Shown: piece by piece, positions 37,070 through 45,802 of the stretch | How positions within the stretch are numbered: the stretch's first letter is position 1 | Layout: each line of letters opens with the position of its first letter | Origin: Lysobacteraceae bacterium NML08-0793 | Lineage (GTDB): Bacteria; Pseudomonadota; Gammaproteobacteria; Xanthomonadales; Xanthomonadaceae | Assembly: GCA_002798275.1 (NCBI GenBank) | Contig: NWQR01000007.1 | Location: 62,001 to 126,000, forward strand | DNA length: 64,000 nucleotides | Direction: 5' to 3' | Program-made: the position numbers and the translations under genes | Notes under the pieces: model-generated | What the model was told of the DNA's origin: nothing | What the model saw: only the letters and a program-made list of their open reading frames with translations | The model's database searches: none

Positions 37070-37966
37070 TTAACCCTTCAACGCCAAAATGCGTCTGGCA
37101 CCGTTAAGTACAATGCCCCCCGCGATGGTGCCGATAATCAGATCCGGATAATTGGAACCGGTCCACGCGACCAGGGCGCCGGCGGTGATGACCCCCAGGT
37201 TGATCACCACGTCGTTGGCCGTGAATATCCAGCTTGCCTTCATGTGCGCCCCACCTTCCCGATGTTTGGATATGAGCAGCAGACAACTGGTATTGGCAAT
37301 CAATGCGACGAATGCGATAGCCATCATCACCAGCGATTCAGGCTCACTACCGAATACAAAGCGTCTCACCACCTCTATGAGTACGCCCACAGCCAAGATC
37401 AGTTGCAGTACACCAGCAAGATGCGCGGCACGTACCTGCATTTTCACGCTATGTCCAACCGCATAAAGGGCAAGCCCGTACACCGCCGCATCGGCAAAAT
37501 TGTCCAGGGATTCTCCAATCAGGCCAGTGGACCGGGCGATCAGACCGGCAGTCATTTCCACCACGAACAGAAGTGCATTGATGCCGAGCAACCAGCGCAG
37601 GGTCCCGGATTCTTGCTTAGCAGAAGCTGCCGAAAACTCCGCGGCCTTGATGGTCTCCGGATTTGCAGCGACGGTTTCCTGAAGCGAGGCGCCTAGCCCC
37701 AAGGTCTTCAGTTTCGAGGTGACGGGCTCGACCTCGCCGTCATGCACGACCTTCAGCCGGCGGTTCGACAAGTCGAAGGACAGCGCCCGAACCTCCTCAA
37801 AGCCGTTCAGGGCTAGGCGAATCATTCGCTCTTCTGATGGACAGTCCATCTTCGGCACGGCATAAACACTGACCCATCTCCCTGGCGCCTCGGAGGAGGC
37901 CTGTATATCGGTATCCGCTGCGGACGTTGCATCACCGCCACAGGCGCCACCACAGGATTTGCTCAT
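37070..37966 (-). CDS. Cation diffusion facilitator with N-terminal HMA-like domain
   Basis: A 298-aa metal transporter of the CzcD-like CDF type. A Cys-rich N-terminus (SKSCGGACGGDA, residues 2-13) precedes a heavy-metal-associated domain (SVYAVPKMDCPSEERMIRLA, about 34-53, with a single Cys in MDCPSEE) and then about six helices (LGINALLFVVEMTAGLIA, GESLDNFADAAVYGLALYAV with the D-x3-D metal site, and ANDVVINLGVITAGALVAW with a second D site). It is expected to export Zn, Cd or Pb. ATG 37964-37966 was chosen over a longer in-frame reading. Divergent from the merR gene, as in ISPpu12. Confidence 0.9.
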   Translation of the reverse strand: MSKSCGGACGGDATSAADTDIQASSEAPGRWVSVYAVPKMDCPSEERMIRLALNGFEEVRALSFDLSNRRLKVVHDGEVEPVTSKLKTLGLGASLQETVAANPETIKAAEFSAASAKQESGTLRWLLGINALLFVVEMTAGLIARSTGLIGESLDNFADAAVYGLALYAVGHSVKMQVRAAHLAGVLQLILAVGVLIEVVRRFVFGSEPESLVMMAIAFVALIANTSCLLLISKHREGGAHMKASWIFTANDVVINLGVITAGALVAWTGSNYPDLIIGTIAGGIVLNGARRILALKG

Positions 37967-37998
37967 GATACGACTCCACTTGAACAATGTTGTGGTAC

Positions 37999-38030
37999 CA
38001 TTTAAAACTATAAAGCTACTATAAGGTCAA
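37999..38030 (-). promoter_or_regulatory. MerR-type promoter/operator of the CDF-lspA operon
   Basis: On the minus strand TTGACC (complement of 38025-38030) and TAAATG (complement of 37999-38004) are 20 bp apart. The over-long spacer holds an imperfect dyad (CTTATAGT, AGC, TTTATAG). Long spacers of 19-20 bp are the mark of promoters remodelled by MerR-family activators bound to metal. Confidence 0.65.
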
Positions 38031-38061
38031 TAGAGTAAAGAATCCGTTGGGGAGGAGGCTG

Positions 38062-38469
38062 ATGCGCATTGGTCAGTTGGCGCAGTTGGTAGGGGTCGAA
38101 ACACAGACGATCCGCTTCTATGAACAGCAGGGCTTGTTGCCGCCGCCTGATCGGCAGGACAACGGTTACCGTGTCTATACCGAGAAGCATGGTGAGGGGC
38201 TGGCCTTCATCCGTCGCTGCAGAATCCTGGGCCTGTCACTGGCTGAGATTCACGAACTACAGAGCTATCAGGACGACCCTCATCAGCCTTGTACCGCCGT
38301 CAACACCTTGCTCGATGATCACATCTCTCATGTGCGGTCGCAGATAACCGCTCTGCAAGCGCTTGAGAAACAACTCGTTTCACTGAGAGCGAGTTGCAAC
38401 GATGACCGGGAAGTTGAGGCGTGTGGGGTTCTTGCTGGAATTAGCGAAGGAAACATGCACCAGCAGTAG
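38062..38469 (+). CDS. MerR-family metal-responsive regulator (CadR/PbrR type)
   Basis: A 135-aa regulator. Winged-helix N-terminus MRIGQLAQLVGVETQTIRFY and NGYRVYTEKHGEGLAFIRRC (about 35-54), then a dimerisation helix and metal loop. Cysteines in HQPCTAVNTLLDDHI (about 77), RASCNDD (about 112) and VEACGVL (about 120) match the Cd/Pb-sensing CadR/PbrR pattern. Start ATG 38062 follows GGAGGAGG at ideal spacing. It probably activates the divergent CDF-lspA(-tnpA) operon. Confidence 0.93.
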   Translation: MRIGQLAQLVGVETQTIRFYEQQGLLPPPDRQDNGYRVYTEKHGEGLAFIRRCRILGLSLAEIHELQSYQDDPHQPCTAVNTLLDDHISHVRSQITALQALEKQLVSLRASCNDDREVEACGVLAGISEGNMHQQ

Positions 38470-38532
38470 GTGAAGCATCAACCAGATAATCCGATGAGAT
38501 GCCGGTCTGTCTCACTCTCATGCAAAGGTAAG

Positions 38533-38556
38533 ATCAACCATTTAATCCGCTTACCC
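38533..38556 (-). repeat. Right inverted repeat of the element
   Basis: A 24-bp terminus; its complement reads GGGTAAGCGGATTAAATGG then TTGAT. Matches the left terminus at 21 of 24 positions. Confidence 0.92.
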
Positions 38557-38564
38557 CAAAACAA
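38557..38564. repeat. Target-site duplication, right copy
   Basis: CAAAACAA, identical to 35177-35184. Its last four bases are also the first bases of the gdhB terminator hairpin. Confidence 0.9.
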
Positions 38565-38591
38565 AACGGAGCCAAATGGCTCCGTTTTGTC
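38557..38591 (-). terminator. Rho-independent terminator of gdhB
   Basis: A 13-bp perfect stem (ACAAAACGGAGCC, 38561-38573, with GGCTCCGTTTTGT, 38578-38590) encloses a 4-nt loop. On the minus strand it is followed by TTTTG, 21 nt after the gdhB stop. The insertion element joins it at the U-tract side. Confidence 0.85.
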
Positions 38592-38611
38592 AGGCAAAAC
38601 CACAGCGCTGA

Positions 38612-41600
38612 TTAGCTGCGGTCTGCCAGTTGCGCCAGGCGCTGTACGGCGACCGAAACGGTCGGGTAGTCCAGCGACTTTTGCGAGGCCAGTTCATTGA
38701 GCATGGCCAGCGTAAAGCGCAGTGCGGCATCATCGCGAGCCAGCCAGGCGTTGACCTTGGCTTCGGCATCCTTGCCGGGCATCGCCAGCACTTGCGCGGT
38801 GAGTTTGCGCATCTGTGCCGAAAGCTCGTCGCTCAGCACGCCACGCGCCACCGCATGCCAGCGGCCATCGACCTTGAGCGCGGCGATTTGCTCGGCGAGC
38901 CACGGTGCCCGCAGGGCGTCGCCCAGGCGGAAGTACACCTTGGCCACATCCACCGCTTGCAGTTTGCGCTCGGCGGCCAGCTCAATGATGTTCGGGCTGG
39001 CATCCAGATATGGCAATGCGGCGATTTGGTCGGCCAGTGCCGTCGGCAGCCCCTTGGCGCGCCATTCCTTGCGCGAGGCTTCATACCCGGGACGCTGCGA
39101 ATCGGGCAGGATGCCAGCGCCGGCACGAATGGCGCTGAAGCCTTCGTGATAACGCTTGACGGCGGTGCTGATGGCCGGAATCGCGCCGGGGCGCGAGAGC
39201 AGCCAGCGGGTGAAGCTGCGCTGCGAGTTCCAGATGACTTGCAGGGCATCAATCTGCACTTCGTCGCTGACCTTGCCATCAAGCGCGTCAATCTGCGCCC
39301 ACAAATCACGGGCATCCAGGGTTTCGCGGGTGATGGTATAGGCGCGGGCGATTTCACCGATGCTGCGGCCACTGTCTTCCTGCATACGCATCAGGAAGGT
39401 GGCACCCATGCGGTTGATGGTGGAGTTGGTCACTGCCGTGGCGATGATTTCGCGCTTCAGACGATGGTGCTGCATCGCCTTGGCATATTTCTTCTGCAAC
39501 GGCTCGGGGAAGTAGCGCTCCAGCTCCTTGGACAGATATGGATCTTCCGGCACGTCGCTGGCCAAGAGTTCCGGATAGGCCACCAACTTGGCGTAGGAAA
39601 GCAGCACACACAGCTCTGGGCGGGTCAGCCCTTCGCCGCGTGCCTTGCGCTCGGCAAGTTCGGCATCGCTCGGCAGATCTTCGATCTTGCGATCGAGCTG
39701 TCCGGCTGCTTCCAGCGTGCGGATGAAGTGCAGCTTGGAGCCGAGTCGCTTCTGCGCCATCCGCTGCATCAGCGACAGGGTTTGGTTCTGGCGGTAGTTG
39801 TCGTTCAGCACCAGACCTGCCACTTCATCGGTCATCGCAGCCAACAGCTTGTTGCGCTCGGCCAGCTTCAGATTGCCCTTTTGCACTTCACCGTTCAGCA
39901 GAATCTTGATGTTGACCTCGTGGTCGGAGGTATCCACACCTGCGGAGTTGTCGATAAAGTCGGTATTGAGCAGCACGCCGTTCTGCGCCGCTTCAATGCG
40001 CCCCTTCTGGGTGAAGCCGAGGTTGCCGCCTTCACCGACAATCTTGCAGCGCAGGTCGGCACCGTTGACGCGCAGCGCGTTGTTGGCGCGATCGCCGACA
40101 TCGGCATTGCTTTCCTGGCTCGATTTGACATAGGTGCCGATGCCGCCATTCCAGAGCAGATCCACCGGCGCCTTCAGGGCGGCGGAAATCAGTTCGGTCG
40201 GGCTCAGGCTGTCCACGGCCGGGTCGATACCCAGCGCCTGCTTCACTTCTGCGGTCAGCTTGATGGATTTTTCCGCGCGCGAGAACACACCGCCGCCCTT
40301 GCTGATGAGCTTGGCGTCGTAGTCCGCCCACGAGGAGCGCGGCACCTTAAACAGACGCTGGCGTTCTTTGAAGGAAACCGCCGCATCCGGGTTCGGGTCG
40401 AGGAAGACATGGCGGTGGTCAAACGCGCAGACCAGACGGATATGCTTGGAAAGCAGCATGCCGTTGCCGAACACGTCGCCAGACATGTCGCCGATGCCCA
40501 CACAGGTGAAGTCTTCCTTCTGGCTGTTGCGGCCCAGGGCGCGGAAGTGGCGCTTGACCGATTCCCAAGCACCACGGGCGGTAATCCCCATGCCTTTGTG
40601 GTCGTAACCGACCGAGCCACCGGAGGCGAAGGCATCGTCCAGCCAGAAGCCGTGTGCCTGCGAGATGCCGTTGGCGATATCCGAGAAGGTTGCAGTGCCC
40701 TTGTCGGCTGCCACCACCAAATACGGATCATCGCCATCATGGCGCACCACGTTGGCCGGCGGCAGCACCTTGCCTTCCTTGGAAAGATTGTCGGTGATGT
40801 CCAGAAGGCCATTGATGAAGCGCTTGTAGCAGGCCACGCCCTCATTGAACCAGGCATCGCGATCCACCGCCGGATCCGGCAGTTGCTTGGCGAAGAAGCC
40901 GCCCTTGCTGCCCACCGGCACGATCACGGTGTTCTTCACCATCTGCGCCTTGACAAGCCCCAGCACTTCGGTGCGGAAGTCTTCGCGGCGGTCGGACCAA
41001 CGCAGGCCACCACGGGCGACCGGGCCATAGCGCAAATGGGTGCCTTCCACACGCGGGCCGCAGACCCAGATTTCGCGGTACGGACGCGGCTTAGGCAGGT
41101 CGGGCACGCGGGCACAGTCGAGCTTGAACGCCAGATAGTCGGCCGGGCCGCCGTCCTTGCGCTTGCCGTCCACATAGTCGATGTAATAGTTGGTGCGCAA
41201 GGTGGCATCCATCACGCCCATGAAGCTGCGCAGGATGCGGTCTTCGTCCAGGCTCTTGACCCGGTCAAGCAGCGCCAGAAGCGCGGCATGGGTGGCCTTG
41301 CCCTGTTCTTCGCGCGATTTGCTGCGCGCCTTGATGACCGGCTCAACCAACGCGCGGGCATCGGCATCGCCTGCGCAGAGGGTGTCGAGCTGGGCGGCAA
41401 AGCGTTCTGCACCGGCGGCGATTTCGGCTTTGCTTTCCTTGCCGGTGGTGGGGTCAAAACGTGCTTCGAAGTATTCCACCAGAAGGCGCGAGAGCAGCGG
41501 ATAACGCGAGAGCGTCGCTTCCACATAGCTTTGCGAGAACGGCACGCCGATTTGCAACAGATATTTGCAATAGGCGCGCAGCATCGACACCTGCTTCCAG

Positions 41601-43561
41601 CCAAGCCCGGCAGCCAGAATCAGCTTGTTGAAGCCATCACTTTCCAGCTCACCACGCCAAATGCGGCCAAAGGCTTCGACAAACAGCTCGGCATTGGCGG
41701 CCGGATCGGCGCCTTCGGGCACGGTAACTTCAAAATCCTGCACATAGGCAGTTTCGCCCTCGCCCGCCACCTTGTGCGGGTATTCGGCGACGATGCGCAG
41801 CCCCATGTTTTCCAACATCGGAATGACATCGGACAACGGCAGGCTGTAATCACGATGGTAGAGCTTGACCTCGACCGCGCCCTGGGTGTGGCTGGCATCG
41901 GGGTCGGCACGCAAGCTGATGCGCAGGTCGTCCGGGCCGGTCAGCGCTGCCAGCTGCACCACATCGGCGGCAGCCGAAGCCACACTCGCCTGCTCGATGT
42001 AAGAGGCGCTGAGGGCACGACCATATCGCTTGGCCAGCGCCAAGCCTTCGCTTTCGCCGTGCTCGGCAATCAGCAAATCGGTCAGGTCATCGTGCCAGTT
42101 GCGGACGATGGCGGTCAGCCCCGCTTCCAGTGCGGCCAGATCCACCGTGGCGGTTTCGGCATCGCCGCGCGGACGCACATTCATGTGCAGCTGTGCCAGC
42201 GGCGAATCACCAATCACCACATTGCTGTCCACATGGTCTGCGCCCAGATGGGTCTTCAGCATCTCCTCGATGCGCTTGCGGATCGCGGTATTGAAACGCT
42301 CGCGCGGCACGAAGGCCAGCACCGAGTAATAACGGCCATAGCGGTTGCGGCGCACGAACAGCTTGCTGTCCACGCGCTCTTGCAACCCGAGAATGCCGCC
42401 GGCAAGCGCCTGCAATTCTTCGCGGCTGGCTTGGAACAGCTCATCGCGCGGCAGGGTTTGCAGAATATGCCGCAACGCCTTGGCGCTATGGCCGGATTCG
42501 GGCAGACCCGAGGCTTTCAGCACGTCTTCGCAGCGGCTGCGCACCACCGGAATATCCCGCGCATTGCTGTTGTAGGCGCTGGAGGTGAACAGGCCGATAA
42601 AACGCTTTTCGCCCACGGCCTTGCCCTTGGCATCGAACGTCACCACGCCGATGTAGTCCATATAACCGCTGCGATGCACGGTGGCGCGGGCATTGGTTTT
42701 GGTCAGCACCAGCGGCTCGCGCACGCCATCGGCCTGCAACTGATGGGCATCGAGCGACTTCATCGGCCGCGACTGGCCGGCTTCGCCGCGCAACAGCCCA
42801 AGGCCGCTGCCCTTGACCGGCACCAGCATGTCCTCCTTGCCCTGCTTTTCCACTTTGTATTCGCGGTAGCCAAGGAAAGTGAAGTGATCATCGGCGACCC
42901 ATTCCAGAAACTCGCGGGTCTCATCCAGCGCATCGGCCGCGATGCTGTTCGGGTGCGACTTCAGCGCCTCGGCAGAAGCCAGCATTTGCTCGCGGATTTT
43001 CTGCCAATCGGCAACGCTCACACGCACATCTTCAAGCACCTGCTTGATGGTGCTTTCCAGCTTGCGCGCATCGGCGGCGGACAGGCGGTCGATTTCCACA
43101 TGAATCAGCGACTCGGCACTCCCCTTACCCACCGACTTCAAAGCGCCGCTGGCCTCGCGCGTTACCTGCACCACCGGGTGCAGCAAGGCGTGGATGCCGA
43201 TACCGGCCTCGGTCAGCGCATTGGTCACCGAATCGACCAGGAACGGCATGTCGTCGTTGACGATTTGCAGCACGCTGCGCGCACTTTCCCAACCGTTTTT
43301 CTTGACTTCCGGGTTGAACACCCGCACCAGCGCCTTGCCCGCCTTGCGGGTTTTGGCAGCATCCAGCATGTCTTCGGCCAGCGCCGCCCAAACTGCGGCG
43401 GGGTGCGCCGCGAGCTCGCCGGGCGTCATGCGCGCATACAGTGCGCTGGCAAAGCGAGCCGCATCCTCCTTTTTGGCAAGGAGGCTTTGTACCTCTTTCA
43501 GCGAAACAGCAGGGACACGCGAGTCGGAAGCCGCGCGCGAAGTAGCTTTCTTGGCAGTCAT
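38612..43561 (-). CDS. gdhB: NAD-specific glutamate dehydrogenase (about 180 kDa class)
   Basis: A 1649-aa enzyme of the large NAD-GDH class found in xanthomonads, pseudomonads and others; it converts glutamate to 2-oxoglutarate and ammonia, mainly catabolically. The N-terminal regulatory half includes VLQIVNDDMPFLVDSVTNAL (about 98-117). The catalytic core has REIWVCGPRVEGTHLRYGPV (about 834-853), GGLRWSDRREDFRTEVLGLV (about 857-876) and KAQMVKNTVIVPVGSKGGFF (about 877-896) with the catalytic Lys. The NAD domain contains VGIGDMSGDVFGNGMLLS. Length is as usual for the class. Stand-alone, followed by its own terminator. Confidence 0.95.
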   Translation of the reverse strand: MTAKKATSRAASDSRVPAVSLKEVQSLLAKKEDAARFASALYARMTPGELAAHPAAVWAALAEDMLDAAKTRKAGKALVRVFNPEVKKNGWESARSVLQIVNDDMPFLVDSVTNALTEAGIGIHALLHPVVQVTREASGALKSVGKGSAESLIHVEIDRLSAADARKLESTIKQVLEDVRVSVADWQKIREQMLASAEALKSHPNSIAADALDETREFLEWVADDHFTFLGYREYKVEKQGKEDMLVPVKGSGLGLLRGEAGQSRPMKSLDAHQLQADGVREPLVLTKTNARATVHRSGYMDYIGVVTFDAKGKAVGEKRFIGLFTSSAYNSNARDIPVVRSRCEDVLKASGLPESGHSAKALRHILQTLPRDELFQASREELQALAGGILGLQERVDSKLFVRRNRYGRYYSVLAFVPRERFNTAIRKRIEEMLKTHLGADHVDSNVVIGDSPLAQLHMNVRPRGDAETATVDLAALEAGLTAIVRNWHDDLTDLLIAEHGESEGLALAKRYGRALSASYIEQASVASAAADVVQLAALTGPDDLRISLRADPDASHTQGAVEVKLYHRDYSLPLSDVIPMLENMGLRIVAEYPHKVAGEGETAYVQDFEVTVPEGADPAANAELFVEAFGRIWRGELESDGFNKLILAAGLGWKQVSMLRAYCKYLLQIGVPFSQSYVEATLSRYPLLSRLLVEYFEARFDPTTGKESKAEIAAGAERFAAQLDTLCAGDADARALVEPVIKARSKSREEQGKATHAALLALLDRVKSLDEDRILRSFMGVMDATLRTNYYIDYVDGKRKDGGPADYLAFKLDCARVPDLPKPRPYREIWVCGPRVEGTHLRYGPVARGGLRWSDRREDFRTEVLGLVKAQMVKNTVIVPVGSKGGFFAKQLPDPAVDRDAWFNEGVACYKRFINGLLDITDNLSKEGKVLPPANVVRHDGDDPYLVVAADKGTATFSDIANGISQAHGFWLDDAFASGGSVGYDHKGMGITARGAWESVKRHFRALGRNSQKEDFTCVGIGDMSGDVFGNGMLLSKHIRLVCAFDHRHVFLDPNPDAAVSFKERQRLFKVPRSSWADYDAKLISKGGGVFSRAEKSIKLTAEVKQALGIDPAVDSLSPTELISAALKAPVDLLWNGGIGTYVKSSQESNADVGDRANNALRVNGADLRCKIVGEGGNLGFTQKGRIEAAQNGVLLNTDFIDNSAGVDTSDHEVNIKILLNGEVQKGNLKLAERNKLLAAMTDEVAGLVLNDNYRQNQTLSLMQRMAQKRLGSKLHFIRTLEAAGQLDRKIEDLPSDAELAERKARGEGLTRPELCVLLSYAKLVAYPELLASDVPEDPYLSKELERYFPEPLQKKYAKAMQHHRLKREIIATAVTNSTINRMGATFLMRMQEDSGRSIGEIARAYTITRETLDARDLWAQIDALDGKVSDEVQIDALQVIWNSQRSFTRWLLSRPGAIPAISTAVKRYHEGFSAIRAGAGILPDSQRPGYEASRKEWRAKGLPTALADQIAALPYLDASPNIIELAAERKLQAVDVAKVYFRLGDALRAPWLAEQIAALKVDGRWHAVARGVLSDELSAQMRKLTAQVLAMPGKDAEAKVNAWLARDDAALRFTLAMLNELASQKSLDYPTVSVAVQRLAQLADRS

Positions 43562-43599
43562 CTCATCTACCTATGCAGGAGAATCAAGGTTGGGAATGG

Positions 43600-44748
43600 T
43601 CAACGAAGACCGGTTTCGTTACGAGCGATCACCAGCCGCTGGATTTCACTGGTGCCCTCGTAAATTTCGGTGATTTTCGCGTCACGGAAGTAACGCTCCA
43701 GCGGCATTTCTTTGCTGTAGCCCATGCCGGCATGGATTTGCACAGCCTGATGAGCAATCCACATCGCGCTCTCGGATGCGGTGAGTTTGGCGACCGCAGC
43801 TTCGGTACTGAAGCGCTCGCCTTGCGATTTTTTCCAAGCTGCCCGCAGGGTCAACAGCAGCGCGGCATCGAGCTTGCATTTCATGTCGGCAATCTTGGCC
43901 TGAATCATCTGGAAGCTGCCGATAGCCTGGCCAAATGCCTTGCGCGCGCGCACATATTCCAAGCTGGCCTGATACGCCGCACGGGCGATGCCGATGGCCT
44001 GGCTGGCAATGCCGATGCGCCCGGCATCCAGCACGCTCATGGCGATTTTGAAGCCTTGGCCTTCTTCACCCAACACCTCGTCGGGCTGCGCCACATAATC
44101 GGTGAACTCGATTTCGCAAGTGGCCGATGCGCGGATGCCGAGCTTGGGCTCGGTCTTGCCGCGATGAAAGCCCGCTCGGCGGGTATCAATCATGAAAGCG
44201 GTGATGCCGCGCGCGCCCTTTTCCGGGTCGGTCATGGCAAACAACACGATGTAATCGGCCACCGGCCCCGAAGTAATCCAACTTTTCTTGCCATTGATGA
44301 CAAACGTGCCGTCGGCCTGCTTGATAGCGCGGCAACGCATCGCGGTGGCGTCCGAACCCGATTGCGGCTCAGTCAGCGCAAACGCGCCAATGGCCTTGCC
44401 TTCGGCAATCTCACGAACATATTTTTGTTTCTGTGCTTCGCTGCCATAGGTCAGGATGCCATTGCAGAACAGCGAGTTGTTGACCGACATGATGGTGCTG
44501 TGCGCGGCATCGGCCGCCGCGATTTCCACCATCGCCAGCACATAACCGATGGTATCCATGCCCGCACCGCCGTACTCGACTGGGACTTCGATGCCCATCA
44601 GGCCGTTTTCGCCCAGCAAACGAATGTTCTCCAGCGGGAACTCGCCGGTCTGGTCATGGTGCTCGGCCGACGGGGCAATCTTTTCCTCGGCAATGCGCCG
44701 GGCCACGTCCTGAATCATCAACTGCTCTTCGGTAAAGCCAAAATCCAC
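43600..44748 (-). CDS. Acyl-CoA dehydrogenase
   Basis: A 382-aa FAD flavoenzyme oxidising acyl-CoA thioesters to 2-enoyl-CoA. Typical order: helical N-terminus (MDFGFTEEQLMIQDVARRIA), FALTEPQSGSDATAMR (about 123-138, FAD/substrate), WITSGPVADYIVLFA (about 156-170) and the C-terminal block AVQIHAGMGYSKEMPLERYF, then ITEIYEGTSEIQRLVIAR with the catalytic Glu in YEGT. Its closest type is short/branched- or short-chain dehydrogenases; the chain length is not decidable. It lies 38 nt upstream of gdhB on the same strand and is divergent from the metH regulator. Confidence 0.93.
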   Translation of the reverse strand: MDFGFTEEQLMIQDVARRIAEEKIAPSAEHHDQTGEFPLENIRLLGENGLMGIEVPVEYGGAGMDTIGYVLAMVEIAAADAAHSTIMSVNNSLFCNGILTYGSEAQKQKYVREIAEGKAIGAFALTEPQSGSDATAMRCRAIKQADGTFVINGKKSWITSGPVADYIVLFAMTDPEKGARGITAFMIDTRRAGFHRGKTEPKLGIRASATCEIEFTDYVAQPDEVLGEEGQGFKIAMSVLDAGRIGIASQAIGIARAAYQASLEYVRARKAFGQAIGSFQMIQAKIADMKCKLDAALLLTLRAAWKKSQGERFSTEAAVAKLTASESAMWIAHQAVQIHAGMGYSKEMPLERYFRDAKITEIYEGTSEIQRLVIARNETGLR

Positions 44749-44846
44749 GATGACCTCTCAACTTATGTTTCGACGCCCGGCATTGTAGCCCCCCTATCGC
44801 GAAAATCTCACGCTTCTTGACCGTATGGAAGGGGATGGAGAGAATG

Positions 44847-44872
44847 TATCTTTTGATTCGGATAAAAAGATA
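44847..44872. promoter_or_regulatory. Palindrome before the ArsR-methyltransferase regulator (probable operator)
   Basis: Arms TATCTTTTGAT (44847-44857) and ATAAAAAGATA (44862-44872) are complementary at 10 of 11 positions around the 4-nt centre TCGG. The palindrome ends directly at the ATG (44873). It may be an autoregulatory operator for the ArsR-type protein or, in RNA, a hairpin covering the ribosome site. Confidence 0.5.
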
Positions 44873-45802
44873 ATGGATTTGGAAGCCTGGTCGAGTCGCT
44901 TGAAGGTCTTTGCCGATGCGACCCGTGTGCGGCTTTTGGCGCTGCTGGCACGCGAGGAGCTGACTGTTGCCGAGCTTGCCGCCATTACCGGCCTTGCGCA
45001 GCCGCGTGTATCCACGCATCTGGCGCGTCTGAAAGAGGCCGCGCTGGTGCGCGATCGGCGCGCCGGGGTATCGGCCTATTACCGCTTTGACGAAGATGCA
45101 CTGGATGCCGCGCAGCGCACTTTGTGGCTGGCCTTGCGCGATGGCAGCGACGATCCGCTGCTGGTGCAGGACGCCAGCCGGCTGCCGCAGGTGCTGGCCA
45201 GCCGCGCCAATGAGCAGAACTGGGTGGATTCGGTCGCTGGCGACATGGAGCGCCATTATTCGCCCGGTCGCACTTGGGAGGCACTGGCACGCAGTGCCCT
45301 GCCCTTGCTGGCGGCCGGTGATGTGCTGGATATCGCTTCTGGCGATGGCGTGCTGGCAGAACTCATGGCGCCGCATTCAGAACGCTATGTGTGTCTGGAT
45401 GCCAGTCGCCGTGTGGTAAATGCCGCCAGCGAACGACTGCGGGTGCATGACAATGTGGAGGTCATCGAAGGCGATATGCACGCGCTGACCTTTGCCGATG
45501 GCAGCTTTGATTTGGTGGTGATGATGCACGCGCTGACTTATGCGGCCAAGCCGCAGCAGGCGGTGAATGAGGCTGCGCGGGTCTTGCGCCGGGGTGGACG
45601 GTTATTGCTGTCGAGCCTTGGCAAACATGCCCATGCCTCGAGCGTTGCACCGTTCGGGCATGTCAATCTCGGCTTTACCCGCAAGGAGCTGCAAAAGTTC
45701 ATCGAAAAAGCCGGGCTGGTATTGCAGGACGAAGGCACCATCACCCGCGAGCGTCGTCCGCCGCATTTCGAGGTCATCGCCCTTATCGGAGTCAAACCAT
45801 GA
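44873..45802 (+). CDS. ArsR-family regulator fused to SAM-methyltransferase-like domain (SahR-like)
   Basis: A 309-aa two-domain protein. An N-terminal ArsR winged helix ([20 protein letters not shown], about 11-30; [20 protein letters not shown], about 37-56) precedes a class I methyltransferase-like domain with [20 protein letters not shown] (about 153-172) and [20 protein letters not shown] (about 220-239). Proteins of this build upstream of methionine-cycle genes include the SAH-responsive regulator SahR, so it probably senses SAH/SAM and controls metH. It overlaps metH by 4 nt (ATGA). The start is uncertain: 44825 in frame adds 16 residues but would bury the palindrome in coding sequence. 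Confidence 0.85.
   Translation: MDLEAWSSRLKVFADATRVRLLALLAREELTVAELAAITGLAQPRVSTHLARLKEAALVRDRRAGVSAYYRFDEDALDAAQRTLWLALRDGSDDPLLVQDASRLPQVLASRANEQNWVDSVAGDMERHYSPGRTWEALARSALPLLAAGDVLDIASGDGVLAELMAPHSERYVCLDASRRVVNAASERLRVHDNVEVIEGDMHALTFADGSFDLVVMMHALTYAAKPQQAVNEAARVLRRGGRLLLSSLGKHAHASSVAPFGHVNLGFTRKELQKFIEKAGLVLQDEGTITRERRPPHFEVIALIGVKP

Larger units (their letters stand above)
35185..38556. mobile_element. ISPpu12-like ISL3-family element with metal-efflux cargo
   Basis: A 3372-bp element bounded by 24-bp imperfect inverted repeats: left 35185-35208 and right 38533-38556 agree at 21 of 24 positions, both containing CGGATT then AATGGTTGAT and starting GGGTA. It is flanked by the perfect 8-bp duplication CAAAACAA. 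Cargo order from the left is tnpA (broken), lspA, CDF transporter, merR. This gene set, IR length and total size match what I recall of ISPpu12 from the Pseudomonas putida TOL plasmid pWW0. A subterminal hairpin (TTGATGGG / CCCATCAA, about 35204-35229) lies inside the left end. Confidence 0.93.

Noticed and set aside
38630-43663. Open reading frame of about 1677 codons opposite gdhB
   Set aside because: It mirrors gdhB on the other strand and arises from GC-rich third-position bias; the composition (many His, Gln, Arg) fits no family, while gdhB is a clear enzyme.
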